A DNA stretch of 64,000 nt from Hyphomicrobiales bacterium (GCA_900465915.1 UBKJ01000012.1:122625-186624), one strand, 5' to 3'; counted from the first letter of the stretch, positions 10,553 to 19,944 are shown. Notes: generated by a model from the sequence alone, not told the origin. A program made the numbers and translations.

Positions 10553-12987
10553 AACCAGACGATCCGCGACGAGCCGGCGATGCGGATTTCGCCCGACGGC
10601 TTTTCGCCGGCGTCACCACGCGCCAGCAGCTTCACGCGCCTGGTCTCGCCGGGCGCGAGGTGGAACCAGTTCTCCGCCGCGCGCCAGTCGCCGGCGTCGA
10701 TCGAAACCGACTGCGCCAGAACCGGCGTGGAAAGGTCGAGCGTCCAGCCGTCCGCTTCCTCGACCAGCGCCGCTTCGACGGCCGCGTCGTGAAAGGCCTT
10801 GGCGCGACCGAGCGGGAAGTGGAAGGCTTCCGCCACCGTGACGCCGTCTCGTTTCAGCCGGGCCACCGTCACGTCATGGGCCGGCGGGCCGAAGCGATAG
10901 GCGTAGGTCACGTCGAAAAACGCGCCGATGAGGTCGACCGCGTTGAGCGTTTCGCTGGCGCGCGGGGCGAGCGTCAGCTCGCGGCGGCCGGAGACGACCG
11001 CCTGCGCGCCGCCGCGCAGGCAGGCGATGTCGAGCGTGAGTTCGGCAGGGGCGGGGCCCTCGTTGACGAGATGGATCGCCAGTCCGTTGACGCCTTCGTC
11101 GGTCAGCGCCAGTTGCAGCGGGCGGAAGGCGCGCTTCAGCCCGTGCCAGGCGGGTTTCGGCTCTCCGGTGGCGTCGATCACGCCCCAGCCCGCGCCGGGC
11201 AAGAGGTCCTGGAACATCCAGACGAGGCCGCCGAAGCAGGTGCTTCCCGGCCGCCGCCATTCGGCGAAGGTCGCCTCCATCACCTCGGCCGTCACGGCGC
11301 GGGAGAGGTGCAGATATTGCTCCATGTCCTCGCGGCGCAGCCGCGCCGGGTCGAAGCCGTAAAGCATTCCCAGATAGGCGTCGCGCACGTCCTCGAAATC
11401 CCAGGACACGCCGCGGTCGCGGGGCAGGCGGGCCTTCCAGCGCGGATCGTGCACGGCGGGAACGTCGAGATGCGCCTTGAGCGTGCGCGCCTCCGGCACG
11501 TTGGCGAAGGCGAGGCATTCGGCGGCGAAGCGCACCTCGGCGCGGCGCGCGTCGTCGAGCGGCCGGCAATAGGCGCTGACGCCGTAATAATGGCTGACGC
11601 CCTCGTTGCTGAGGAAGGGCAGCGCGCCGCCGCAGGGCGAATTGGCGACATAGGGAACGTCGGGGCGCAATTCGGCGGCGATCGCCGGCAGGATTTCTTC
11701 GGTGAGCGCGCCCTTCCAGGTCGCTTCGGGCAGGCCCATCATCGCGCCCTGCTGGTATATCTCGCTGCCGCCGCACAGCACCGCCAGCGACGGCGCGCAG
11801 CGGATGACGGAAAGCATCTGCCGCGCCTCCAGCCGCGCCTTTTCGACGAAGGCCTCGTCCTTCACCGGATAGTCGAAATTGGCGAAGATGAAATCCTGCC
11901 AGACCAGGATGCCCAGCTCGTCGCAAAGGGCGAAGAAATCCGGGCTTTCATAGGCGGTTATGCCGCTGATGCGGATCATGTTCATGCCGGCGTCGCGGGC
12001 GAGCCGCAGCCACGGTTCGTAATCGGCGCGCGCGCCGGGCAGGCGCACGATGTCGGCCGAACTCCACACCGCGCCGCGGCAGAAGATTGTCTCGCCGTTG
12101 ACGACAAGCGCGAAGCCTTTGCCGTCCGGGCCGCGATCCACCGCGATGCGGCGAAAGCCGGTGCGGCCGACCGGTCGCGTTTCGCCGTCGAGCGTGAGGG
12201 AAATGTCGTGGAGCGTCGGCGCGCCATGGGTGTGCGGCAGCCACGGCTCGACGCCGGGCAGCGCGAGGCGCGCGCGCCAGCGGTTTTCGCCGGTCTTCTC
12301 GCAAGGCGCGGCCTGGCCCGCGCAATGGAGCGTCACGTCGCGCGCCGCGCCCTCATAGGCGAAGGCGACCGTCAGCGCGCCGGTTCCGTCCTCGGACAGG
12401 CCGCTTTCGATAGCGATTTCTCGGATGGTTTCCGCATCCGGGCGGCTGAGGCGGATCGGCCGCCACGGGCCGACGGCGTGGACCTCTGGGCACCAGCCGG
12501 GCATATGGCCGAGCGGCGTGGTGCGGACGAGGCGCAGGCCTTGCGTGTTCATGAGCTGCGTGCGCCAGCGGGCGCGCGGGCCTTTCTTGTCGAGATGGGG
12601 CCCGAGCGCTCGGAAGCACAACGCCAGCTCGTCGCGGCCCGTTAGCGTGGCGGCCAGATCGTGGGCGAGGAACATGCTGTCGGAGGCGAGCAGCAACCGG
12701 CCGTTGAGATAGATTTCGCAGATCGTGGCGAGGCCGGAGAAATGCAGCGTGGCTGGGCCGGGCGTCTCGTCGAGGGTGAGGAAATACCAGGCGTCGCGGT
12801 CGTGCAACGGCGTCGGCGCGGCGCGGTCGAAGCGGCCGGCTTTCTCCAGCGCCTCGGCGACGGTTCCGGGGAGGGGCGCGTCCAGCCCCTCGTCGCGGAC
12901 GACGTCATGCGGCGCGGCGGCCGCACCGGCGGCGGTGAGGAAAAGCCGCCAGCCGGCCGAGAGCGGCCGACCTTCAGGCAGCGTCAC
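10549..12987 (-). CDS. Glycoside hydrolase family 2 protein (beta-mannosidase-like)
   Basis: An 812-residue retaining glycosidase of the GH2 type. The N-terminal jelly-roll is visible (ATICEIYLNGRLLLASDSMF), an immunoglobulin-like middle follows, and the TIM barrel begins near SGITAYESPDFFALCDELGI and LVWQDFIFANFDYP. The likely acid/base is the Glu of CGGSEIYQQG; the likely nucleophile is in FAAECLAF. Both depart from the textbook NEN and EFG contexts, so this is a divergent subgroup. The start is GTG at 12987, overlapping the DUF1839 gene by 14 bp, so it is the last gene of the aminoacyl-carrier operon. No signal peptide is seen, which suggests a cytoplasmic enzyme. Confidence 0.82.
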   Translation of the reverse strand: MTLPEGRPLSAGWRLFLTAAGAAAAPHDVVRDEGLDAPLPGTVAEALEKAGRFDRAAPTPLHDRDAWYFLTLDETPGPATLHFSGLATICEIYLNGRLLLASDSMFLAHDLAATLTGRDELALCFRALGPHLDKKGPRARWRTQLMNTQGLRLVRTTPLGHMPGWCPEVHAVGPWRPIRLSRPDAETIREIAIESGLSEDGTGALTVAFAYEGAARDVTLHCAGQAAPCEKTGENRWRARLALPGVEPWLPHTHGAPTLHDISLTLDGETRPVGRTGFRRIAVDRGPDGKGFALVVNGETIFCRGAVWSSADIVRLPGARADYEPWLRLARDAGMNMIRISGITAYESPDFFALCDELGILVWQDFIFANFDYPVKDEAFVEKARLEARQMLSVIRCAPSLAVLCGGSEIYQQGAMMGLPEATWKGALTEEILPAIAAELRPDVPYVANSPCGGALPFLSNEGVSHYYGVSAYCRPLDDARRAEVRFAAECLAFANVPEARTLKAHLDVPAVHDPRWKARLPRDRGVSWDFEDVRDAYLGMLYGFDPARLRREDMEQYLHLSRAVTAEVMEATFAEWRRPGSTCFGGLVWMFQDLLPGAGWGVIDATGEPKPAWHGLKRAFRPLQLALTDEGVNGLAIHLVNEGPAPAELTLDIACLRGGAQAVVSGRRELTLAPRASETLNAVDLIGAFFDVTYAYRFGPPAHDVTVARLKRDGVTVAEAFHFPLGRAKAFHDAAVEAALVEEADGWTLDLSTPVLAQSVSIDAGDWRAAENWFHLAPGETRRVKLLARGDAGEKPSGEIRIAGSSRIVWF

Positions 12988-13954
12988 GGTTCAGGTCCGT
13001 CGCCAGCGCCGCCGTCATGCGGTCCCATGCGTCGGCGGCGGGGGCGAGCGCCGGCCCGAGCGCGTCGAATTTCTTGCGCATCACCGCGCGCGCCAGCAAA
13101 AATTGCACCGCCTTGGCCGTCTCGGCGATCAGCAGCGCGTCGGCCGCGGCCGAAGTGAAGCGCGTCCCGCCGCCCAGCCATTGCAGATGGCTCGCCACCA
13201 GCTCGAAATTCGCGCCCAGCTGGCGCAGCGTGTTGAAGGCGTATTTGTGGAAGAAGCCGAAGGGCCGCTCGGCCACCGCCGCCACCTGCGCCGGAAAGGC
13301 GCTCGCGAAGGCGCGGATCGGGTTGTCCTTCGGCCGGCGGGCGAAATGGCGCGTCAGGAGAAGCGCCGCCACGCGGCGCTGATGCGTCTCGTCCGGGACC
13401 GTCTTGGGGAATTTGGCGAATTCCGTATAAGGCAGGAAGGGCAGGTCGGCCTCGGTCAGATGGCGCTGGAACACGCCGTCGAAATCCTCGCCTTCGAGAT
13501 GATAGAAGCCGCCATTGTGGAAATAATCGAGCTGGCGGTTCTCCACGTCCATGCGGTTGATGGCGACGGTCGTCTTGCCGTGCTCGGTGCGGTAGCTCAC
13601 CCCATGCGTGTCGGGCATGAAATAGCTGTCCATCTCCACCATGCAGAGCCGCCCGCGCGCGATCTGCTCGGCGATATGGCTCTCCACCGTGTCGAAGATG
13701 GCCAGCTCCGTCGCCCGCACGCCGTAGAGCGCCTCCAGATCCTCCAGCGGAACCTTGAAGAAGGTGAACTGGTCGCCCTCGAAGTCCTGCGTCAGCGTGA
13801 AGCCGAGCATGGCTTCGGGCGCAACGCCCAATGTCGCCAGCACCTCGATCCAGAGGTCGACATAGCAGTTGGTTTCCGGCCACACGCGCGTCTGCGCGTG
13901 CAGCGGATGCGGCCGGTAGCTGTCCGGCGCGATATGCGGGAAGACGGCCTGCAT
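12974..13954 (-). CDS. DUF1839 family protein
   Basis: A 326-residue protein that I place in the DUF1839 family from its pattern and its position beside an amino acid:carrier-protein ligase. Recognisable stretches include ETNCYVDLWIEVLATLG and FEGDQFTFFKVPLEDLE near the N-terminus, and FHNGGFYHLEGEDFDGVF in the middle. The Cys in TNCYVDLW and the conserved His/Asp/Glu residues could form an acyl-transfer site, by analogy with BtrH-type transferases that take an aminoacyl group from a carrier protein; this is inference only. The ATG at 13954 lies five bases after the ligase stop, so the two are translationally coupled. Confidence 0.75.
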   Translation of the reverse strand: MQAVFPHIAPDSYRPHPLHAQTRVWPETNCYVDLWIEVLATLGVAPEAMLGFTLTQDFEGDQFTFFKVPLEDLEALYGVRATELAIFDTVESHIAEQIARGRLCMVEMDSYFMPDTHGVSYRTEHGKTTVAINRMDVENRQLDYFHNGGFYHLEGEDFDGVFQRHLTEADLPFLPYTEFAKFPKTVPDETHQRRVAALLLTRHFARRPKDNPIRAFASAFPAQVAAVAERPFGFFHKYAFNTLRQLGANFELVASHLQWLGGGTRFTSAAADALLIAETAKAVQFLLARAVMRKKFDALGPALAPAADAWDRMTAALATDLNRDAA

Positions 13955-13959
13955 GGCGA

Positions 13960-14868
13960 TCAGCCCCAGAGTTCGCGGCGCACGCTTTCCGGCCACGCCG
14001 CCACGTCCAGCCCGTGATGGTGGAACAGCGCCAGCGCGATGCGCTCCAGCCCGAAGCCGACGCAGGCGGTGTGCGCCACTGCGCCGTCGTCGAGCGACAA
14101 GCCCCATTTCACGCCGAACTGGTCCTGGTGATAGTTGAAGCTCATGCAGGCGGTCGGCTTCTCCACCGAGGTGATGGGGATCAGGAGCTCGAATTTCAGG
14201 TTCTGGTCGCGCTGGTTGTTGACCAGCATCTTGCCGGCGCGGCCGAAGAAGGGATCGTTGGCCACGTCGATCTCCACCGGCAGGCCGACCTTCTCCATCA
14301 TGTCGGTGCCGCGCTCGATCCAGAGCTGGCGGAAGGCCATCACGTCGGCCTCCGTGCCCATGCGCACATATTCGCGCATGCGGAAAAGCTGCTGGCGCGC
14401 CGGGTCCACCGACGGTTCGTGGCGGAAGCAATAGGATTGCAGGTCGTAGAGCCCGCCGCCCTGCGGCAGCGGCCCGCGCTTGGCGATGGTCGGATAGAGC
14501 GGGTAGCAGGCGGCCGGCGTGAGCACGATGTCGGTCGCCTTCTGCTCCAGCGTCCAGTCTTTGCCCTCGTCCATGCATTTGATGAGGTTGATATGATCGA
14601 GCTCGCAGCCGCAGAAGCTGTGCACCGTGCCGGCGAGCTGCGGGAAGCTCTTCATATAGCCGCTTTTTTCGAAATAGGCGCGGTTGAGGCCGGGCGGGAA
14701 GCGGATCGCCTCCGCGCCGTCGCCGCCGCCGACGCGGTCGATCAGCCGCTCGAAGGCGACGATCACGTCCTCGAACTGGCCGGAGCGGCCGTAAAGGCCG
14801 TCCACGCCGGTTTCGATCAGCAGTCCGGCGTCGAAGAGCCGGTCGAGAAAGGATCTTTGCGCGTCCAT
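13960..14868 (-). CDS. Amino acid--[acyl-carrier-protein] ligase (SerRS-core homologue)
   Basis: A 302-residue truncated seryl-tRNA-synthetase-like enzyme that adenylates a small amino acid and loads it on the phosphopantetheine arm of a carrier protein. It lacks a tRNA-binding arm. Class II motif 2 ([10 protein letters not shown]) and motif 3 ([12 protein letters not shown]) are present. Cys121, Glu166 and Cys269 sit exactly where the zinc ligands of the characterised Bradyrhizobium glycine/alanine ligase fall (Cys131, Glu176, Cys279, a constant offset of ten). Those are the features of an active atypical-SerRS site. It is preceded by an acyl-CoA-dehydrogenase-like gene and followed by DUF1839; the carrier protein is two genes upstream. 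Confidence 0.92.
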   Translation of the reverse strand: MDAQRSFLDRLFDAGLLIETGVDGLYGRSGQFEDVIVAFERLIDRVGGGDGAEAIRFPPGLNRAYFEKSGYMKSFPQLAGTVHSFCGCELDHINLIKCMDEGKDWTLEQKATDIVLTPAACYPLYPTIAKRGPLPQGGGLYDLQSYCFRHEPSVDPARQQLFRMREYVRMGTEADVMAFRQLWIERGTDMMEKVGLPVEIDVANDPFFGRAGKMLVNNQRDQNLKFELLIPITSVEKPTACMSFNYHQDQFGVKWGLSLDDGAVAHTACVGFGLERIALALFHHHGLDVAAWPESVRRELWG

Positions 14869-14872
14869 GGCT

Positions 14873-16045
14873 TTACCCCAAGAGGCTGGTGTTCTGTTTG
14901 TGGATGAGCAGCATGGTCGCCGTGTTGCCGAGGATGCGCTCGTTGGAGATCATGAGCTGCGCCGAATGGGCGTCGCGCAGGTGCCGGCCAAGGCTGTAGG
15001 GCGTGCCGTTCTTGTAGCCCATGATGCCGCAGACCAGCATGGCGTGGTTGATGACCTGCAATATGGTCTGCGACGCCGCCACCTTGAGATTGTTCATGGC
15101 GATGGCGAAGCCCATCGAGGCCAGCTTGTCGGGGTCGCGCTTCGCGTCCTTGTAGGTCTTGAGGCAGGCGACGATCTCCGACTTCAGCATCTGCAGCATG
15201 TTGGAGGCTTCCGCGACGCGCAGGGCGCCCGGCTGCGGCGCGCCCGGATTGCGGCGGGCGGCGGCGCGGACGAAGGCCTGCGCGCGGTTGACCGCGTCCA
15301 CCGCGATGCCGTACCAGAGCGAACTCCACAGCGTGTGCGACTGCGCCAGCATCGACTGCGCCGCGATCTCGGCGAAGGGATGCGGCAGGATCTGGACCTT
15401 GTCCGCCTCGCCCTTGAACACGAAACCTTCCGAGCAGGTGCCGCGCATGCCGAGCGTGTCCCAGTCGTTGGTCTTCTCCAGCGTGTACTGGTCCTTGAGG
15501 AAAACCGTCATCACCTGGTCGGAGGAGGCCGCGTCCTTGTGGGAGCGCGAGGTGATGAGGATGGCGTCGGCGTAGACGCCGTAGGAGATGACGGTGGCGT
15601 TCTTCTCCAGCCGGCAGACGTCGCCCTCGACCTCGACGGCGCAGATCGAATTGCGCAAATCGCCGCCGATGCCGCCCTCGGTGGTGGCGGAGGCGAGAAG
15701 CAACTGCTCCCCGGCGACCCGGCGCATGAAGGCGCGGTGCCATTCGACGTCCTGGCCGTGCTCCACCAGGCTCGACAGCTTGATGTGGTGCATGGCGAAG
15801 ATCATGGCGCTGGCCGCGCACGCCTGGCCGACGATGCAGCAGACTTCCGCGATCTGGTCGATCTCGGCCCCTTCGCCGCCCAGCTCCGCCGGAACCTGCG
15901 CCCCCAGAAGCCCCTCGGCCTTCATCGCCTCGATGGCCTCGCGCGGAAACCGCGCCTCCCTGTCCACGCTGTCGGCGAACTGGCCCGCAATGGCCGCGAC
16001 GCGGCCGGCCCGTTCCGAAAGCGTGCTCCCCGCCCCCATATTCAT
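14873..16045 (-). CDS. Acyl-CoA-dehydrogenase-like flavoprotein of the carrier-protein operon
   Basis: A 390-residue protein with the acyl-CoA dehydrogenase fold: an N-terminal helical domain ([20 protein letters not shown]), a middle beta domain ([31 protein letters not shown]) and a C-terminal four-helix bundle. The C-terminal segment that normally holds the catalytic base in YEGT reads [14 protein letters not shown], so the usual base is not obvious. ATG at 16045 overlaps the carrier-protein stop (TGATG). By analogy with PltE/RedW-type dehydrogenases that oxidise prolyl-carrier proteins, it may oxidise or hydroxylate the aminoacyl thioester made by the neighbouring ligase. That role is inference. 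Confidence 0.85.
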   Translation of the reverse strand: MNMGAGSTLSERAGRVAAIAGQFADSVDREARFPREAIEAMKAEGLLGAQVPAELGGEGAEIDQIAEVCCIVGQACAASAMIFAMHHIKLSSLVEHGQDVEWHRAFMRRVAGEQLLLASATTEGGIGGDLRNSICAVEVEGDVCRLEKNATVISYGVYADAILITSRSHKDAASSDQVMTVFLKDQYTLEKTNDWDTLGMRGTCSEGFVFKGEADKVQILPHPFAEIAAQSMLAQSHTLWSSLWYGIAVDAVNRAQAFVRAAARRNPGAPQPGALRVAEASNMLQMLKSEIVACLKTYKDAKRDPDKLASMGFAIAMNNLKVAASQTILQVINHAMLVCGIMGYKNGTPYSLGRHLRDAHSAQLMISNERILGNTATMLLIHKQNTSLLG

Positions 16046-16296
16046 CACGCCGCCTCGTTGTCCTTGAGAATCTCGCCCACCGTCTGCTCGATCGCCTTGA
16101 TGCTGGCGAAGGACTTGCGGTTGAGGAACCGGTCGGGGAACTCGATGTCGAACTTGTCCTCGAGCCCCAGCATGAGCTGCACCGAGGCGAAGGAGGACAG
16201 GCCGGCGCTGTAGAGATCGGCGTCGTCGGCGATCTCGCTCACCGGCGTCGGCAGGCCGCCGACTTTCGCCAGCAATTCGCGAATGGTTTCGTTCAT
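16045..16296 (-). CDS. Acyl carrier protein (phosphopantetheine-binding)
   Basis: An 83-residue carrier protein. The motif DLYSAGLSSFASVQLML replaces the classical DSL signature; Ser35 is the predicted phosphopantetheine attachment site. It is acidic and helical, as expected (VQLMLGLEDKFDIEFPD). It is the first gene of the operon and its stop overlaps the start of the dehydrogenase. It is the obvious partner of the amino acid:carrier-protein ligase, not of fatty acid synthesis, because dedicated small carriers accompany these ligases in rhizobia. Confidence 0.92.
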   Translation of the reverse strand: MNETIRELLAKVGGLPTPVSEIADDADLYSAGLSSFASVQLMLGLEDKFDIEFPDRFLNRKSFASIKAIEQTVGEILKDNEAA

Positions 16297-16465
16297 CGGA
16301 TCGTCTCCCGCTTGGGCGGCCGGTCGAAGCCGCGCCGCTCTCTATCGTCGTATGTCAAAAACTGCGGCCAGTCTGGCGCGGCAAGCCTTTATTTTTCCTT
16401 GCCGGCGCGGGCGGCCCACCTAATCGCGGCGGAAAAATGGCGCCATGGTTAAGTTTCGCCCACCG

Positions 16466-16885
16466 TCAGAGCGGCTTGCGGGCGTGGCGCGGCGCGGTTA
16501 TCCGCCCCGCCTGGGTGGCGATGGCCATCTCGAAACTGTCGGCGATGCGGCGGGCGCGGTCGGCGAAGATCATCGCCGCCTCGGGCGGGAACATCTCCGC
16601 CGCCGTCGCCTCGAACAGCGTCAGCCAGCGGTCGAAATGCTCGGGCGCGAGGCCCAGCCGCAGATGCGGGGGCAGGGGGCGGCCGTCATAGCTTCCGGTG
16701 CGCAGCAGCACGGAGGACCAGAATTCGGCGATGCGGGCGATGTGATGGTCCCAGTCCGTCACCGTGCGGTTGAAGATCGGGCCGATCAGCGCGTCCTCGC
16801 GCGCCCGCCCGTAGAAGGCGGCGACGAGCCTCGCGATGGCCTCCCTGTCGATGGCGGGATGCGGCTGTTGGACCAGAAGCGTCAT
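16466..16885 (-). CDS. Group III truncated hemoglobin
   Basis: A 139-residue 2-on-2 globin of group III. The segment HIARIAEFWSSVLLRTGSYDG and the F-helix region LAPEHFDRWLTLFEATA, with the proximal His in EHFDRW, are characteristic; the Phe-Trp pair lies in the E helix. These proteins bind O2 or NO and are thought to act in redox or nitrosative protection. It stands alone between the carrier-protein operon and the efflux operon, 30 bp beyond the permease stop codon. No regulatory site could be picked out upstream. Confidence 0.92.
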   Translation of the reverse strand: MTLLVQQPHPAIDREAIARLVAAFYGRAREDALIGPIFNRTVTDWDHHIARIAEFWSSVLLRTGSYDGRPLPPHLRLGLAPEHFDRWLTLFEATAAEMFPPEAAMIFADRARRIADSFEMAIATQAGRITAPRHARKPL

Positions 16886-16915
16886 GATAAGGCGAGCCTA
16901 GGGGCGAAGCGCCGG

Positions 16916-18055
16916 TCAGTCAAGCGTGCGGCGGAAGCGCAGCAGCGCCAGCGAGGCGAAGAGGAAGACGAAGAAGACGAGCGCGTTGATCTCGCCGGCG
17001 ATGTCGCTCAGATGCGCGCCCTTCAGCATCACCGCGCGCACGATGCGCAGGAAATGGGTGAGGGGGAAGATCTCGCCCAGCGCCTGCGCCCAGCCCGGCA
17101 TGCCGCGGAAGGGAAACATGAAGCCCGACAGCATCAGCGACGGCAGGAAGAAGAAAAAGGTGAGTTGCATGGCCTGCATCTGGGTGCGCGAGGCGGTGGA
17201 GATCGTATAGCCGAGCAGCACCAGCGCCAGCACGAAGACGAGAACGCTGACGAGAAGCAGGGTCAGCGAGCCGACGAAGGGCACGCCGAACAGCAGTTTC
17301 GCCGCCAGCAGCACCACCGCCATCTGCACCGCGCCGACGCCGAGATAGGGCAGCACCTTGCCCATCATGATCTCGGCCGGCGTGGCGGGCATGGCGAGAA
17401 GGTTCTCCATCGTGCCGCGCTCGGTCTCGCGCGTCAGCGCCATGGCGGTCATCATCACCATGGTCATCTGCAGGATGACGCCCAGCAGCCCCGGCACGAT
17501 ATTATATTGCGACACGCCCTCGGGATTGTAGCGGCGATGCACCACCACCTGCAATTGGCCGCGCGCCTCGGCCGCCGCCTCCGCCTGCCTGCCCTGCTCG
17601 CGGAGCAGCGCCTGCGCGGCCACCGTGCCGAGGGTGGAGACGGCGCCGCTCGCCACGGACGGATCGGTGGCGTCGGCCTCGATCAGAATCTTCGGCGTGT
17701 CGCCGGCGTCCACCCGCCGGGCGAAATCGGACGGGATCGTCACCACGAAGGACACCGCGCCGCTGGCGATCAGCGCCTCGGCCTCCTTGGCGCTGTGGGC
17801 GATATGGTCGAAGCGGTAATAGCCGGTCGTCTCCAGCGCCGACACCATGGCGCGGGTGTAATGGTCCTCGCTCATCACCACCAGCGCGCTGGGCAGCGCC
17901 TTGGGGTCGCTGTTGATGGCGAAGCCGAACAGGAGCAATTGCATCAGGGGCACGGCCAGCATCATGGCGAAGGTGATGCGGTCGCGCCGCATCTGGATGA
18001 ATTCCTTCATCAGCATCGCGCCGAGCCGCGCGAAGGAGAACCAGCCGTTCCTCAT
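16916..18055 (-). CDS. ABC-2 type transporter permease
   Basis: A 379-residue permease of the YbhS/YbhR kind. One N-terminal membrane helix (AMMLAVPLMQLLLFGFAI) is followed by a large periplasmic domain and five C-terminal helices, including GVILQMTMVMMTAMALTRE. The ETERGTMENLLAMPATPAEIM motif is the ABC-2 coupling loop. Its start overlaps the ATPase stop (18052-18055). E. coli has two such permeases in the equivalent operon; here there is one, so it may act as a homodimer. Confidence 0.9.
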   Translation of the reverse strand: MRNGWFSFARLGAMLMKEFIQMRRDRITFAMMLAVPLMQLLLFGFAINSDPKALPSALVVMSEDHYTRAMVSALETTGYYRFDHIAHSAKEAEALIASGAVSFVVTIPSDFARRVDAGDTPKILIEADATDPSVASGAVSTLGTVAAQALLREQGRQAEAAAEARGQLQVVVHRRYNPEGVSQYNIVPGLLGVILQMTMVMMTAMALTRETERGTMENLLAMPATPAEIMMGKVLPYLGVGAVQMAVVLLAAKLLFGVPFVGSLTLLLVSVLVFVLALVLLGYTISTASRTQMQAMQLTFFFFLPSLMLSGFMFPFRGMPGWAQALGEIFPLTHFLRIVRAVMLKGAHLSDIAGEINALVFFVFLFASLALLRFRRTLD

Positions 18056-18987
18056 CCGCCTTCGCCTTTCGACATATTGTCCTGCGCCTTGGCCATGAAC
18101 TGGATGAAGACGTCCTCCAGGCTGGTCTCGCCGGCCTCGACCGTCACGCCCTCGCGCCCGCGCAAGGGCTCCAGCGCCGCCTCCAGCTTCGCCCTGTCGG
18201 AGCCGACCACATGCAGCGTCGCGCCGAAGGGCGCGACCTGGTCGACGCCGGGCCGGCCCTCAAGCTCGCGCGCCACGTCGCTCAGCTTGCGGCCGCTGAC
18301 GACGAAGGTGGTCAGGCCCGCCTGCGCGATCACCTCCTTCACCGTGCCGGTGGCGAGCAGTTTGCCGTAGGAGATATAGCTGATGCGGTGGCAGCGCTCG
18401 GCCTCGTCCATGTAATGGGTCGAGACCAGCACCGTCAGCCCGCCGTCGGCGAGGCGGTGGATCTCGTCCCAGAATTCGCGCCGCGCCTTGGGGTCGACGC
18501 CGGCGGTGGGTTCGTCCAGAAGCAGCAGCTTCGGCTTGTGCATGATGCAGGCGGCCAGCGCCAGCCGCTGCTTCCAGCCGCCCGACAGCGTGCCGGCGAG
18601 CTGGCCGCCGCGCGAGGTCAGGCCCAGCTCGGACAATGTGCGCGCCACATGCTCCTTCACGGGCTTCAGCCGATAGAGCCGGGCGACGAATTCGAGGTTC
18701 TCGGCGATGGTCAGGTCTTCGTAGAAGGAGAAGCGCTGCGTCATGTAGCCGACCTCGCGCTTGATCTTCAGCCCCTCCCTGCGCAGGTCGTAGCCCAGCA
18801 CCTGGCCCTCGCCCTCGTCGGGGGTGAGCAGCCCGCACATGATGCGGATGGTGGTGGTCTTGCCCGAGCCGTTCGGGCCGAGGAAGCCGACGATCTCGCC
18901 CTCGGCCACCGTCATGTCGACATGGTCGACCACGGTGGCTTGGCCGTAGCGCTTGACCAGTCCCTTCACGTCGATGGCGTCGGGCAT
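18052..18987 (-). CDS. ABC transporter ATP-binding protein (drug-efflux type)
   Basis: A 311-residue ATPase. Walker A is GPNGSGKTTTIRIM (near residue 38), the signature is LSGGWKQRLALAA, Walker B is LLLLDEPTAGVD, and the switch His lies in VLVSTHYMDEAERC. The C-terminal extension (DVFIQFMAKAQ) is usual for YbhF/CcmA-type exporters. Unlike E. coli YbhF it has only one ABC domain. It lies 12 bp downstream of the HlyD gene. Confidence 0.94.
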   Translation of the reverse strand: MPDAIDVKGLVKRYGQATVVDHVDMTVAEGEIVGFLGPNGSGKTTTIRIMCGLLTPDEGEGQVLGYDLRREGLKIKREVGYMTQRFSFYEDLTIAENLEFVARLYRLKPVKEHVARTLSELGLTSRGGQLAGTLSGGWKQRLALAACIMHKPKLLLLDEPTAGVDPKARREFWDEIHRLADGGLTVLVSTHYMDEAERCHRISYISYGKLLATGTVKEVIAQAGLTTFVVSGRKLSDVARELEGRPGVDQVAPFGATLHVVGSDRAKLEAALEPLRGREGVTVEAGETSLEDVFIQFMAKAQDNMSKGEGG

Positions 18988-18999
18988 CGCCGCCTCCGC

Positions 19000-19944
19000 C
19001 TACCGCGCCGCCAGATCGACGTCGACGATCTGGCCGGGTTGCAGGGGCGAGGCGGGGTCGACGGGATGCGCCTCGACCAGATAGACGAGCTTCTGCCGCG
19101 TCTCGAGCGAGTAGATCACCGGCGGGGTGAATTCCGGGTCGGGCGAGACGTAGCTGACGCGGGCCTGCAAGTCGCCGGCGCAGCCGTCGCAGCGCACCGA
19201 CAGAAGCCCGCCGACCTTGACCGAGGCGAAGACGCTTTCGGGAATATAGACCTTCAGCTTCACCGCGCCGTCCGGCAGCATGGTCAGCACCGGCGCCGAG
19301 GGGCCGGCGATGTCGCCGGGATTGCGGATGACGTCGGTGATCCGTCCGGGCGCCGCGGCCTCGATGCTGCGCTTGCCGAGCCGCCAGCGGGCGGAATCGA
19401 GCTGCGCCTCGGCGCCCTTGACCGCGTTCTCCGCCGCCTTGATCGCCTCCGGCCGCGCCGGCAGCCGCCCCACCGCCAGATTGGCCGTGCTCTGGCCGAT
19501 GGCGGCCTCGGCCACTTCCAGATTGGTCTTGGCGTCGTCGAGCTGCGCCTGCGCCATCACCCCGCGCCTGGCGAGGTCCTGCGTGCGAATGAGCGTGCGG
19601 CGCGCGTCGTCGGCCTGCGCGTTGGCGGTGCGCACGGCGGCCTCCAGCACGGCGATCTCGTCCGGCCGCTTGCCGACCTTGAGGTCGGCGAGCTGCGCCT
19701 GCGCCTGCGCCAGGGCCGCCTCGGCCTGGGCGACGGCGATCCTGGCGTCGGCGTCCTCGGTCAGGGCCAGCGGCTTGCCCGCCTCGACGCGGTCGCCGCG
19801 CCGCACCAGGACCGAGCGCACCTGCGCCACCTCGATGGGGGCGAGCTGCACGAACTCGCCCTCGACATAGCCGACCGCCAGCGGCTGCGCCGTGCAGGCG
19901 GAGAACAGGTAGGTCGCGAAGGGCAGGATGCACAGAAGGCTCAT
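19000..19944 (-). CDS. HlyD-family membrane-fusion protein (YbhG-like)
   Basis: A 314-residue periplasmic adaptor that links the inner-membrane ABC exporter to an outer-membrane channel. After an N-terminal hydrophobic segment ending in FSAC (a weak lipobox) comes the barrel half (YVEGEFVQLAPIEVAQVRSV), then a long coiled-coil hairpin rich in Ala/Gln/Glu (residues about 60-190), and the second half with AAAPGRITDVIRNPGDIAGP. The start ATG at 19944 overlaps the TetR stop as ATGA, so it is coupled to the regulator. The frame continues upstream, but that part belongs to the overlapping TetR gene. Confidence 0.9.
   Translation of the reverse strand: MSLLCILPFATYLFSACTAQPLAVGYVEGEFVQLAPIEVAQVRSVLVRRGDRVEAGKPLALTEDADARIAVAQAEAALAQAQAQLADLKVGKRPDEIAVLEAAVRTANAQADDARRTLIRTQDLARRGVMAQAQLDDAKTNLEVAEAAIGQSTANLAVGRLPARPEAIKAAENAVKGAEAQLDSARWRLGKRSIEAAAPGRITDVIRNPGDIAGPSAPVLTMLPDGAVKLKVYIPESVFASVKVGGLLSVRCDGCAGDLQARVSYVSPDPEFTPPVIYSLETRQKLVYLVEAHPVDPASPLQPGQIVDVDLAAR

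Noticed and set aside
12974..14578. A single 534-codon frame covering DUF1839 and part of the ligase region
   Set aside because: Only the part from ATG 13954 has the DUF1839 pattern; the rest is an out-of-frame reading of the ligase gene.
16445..18370. A 641-codon plus-strand frame across the hemoglobin and ABC permease
   Set aside because: Both underlying minus-strand genes are certain; the frame is low complexity.
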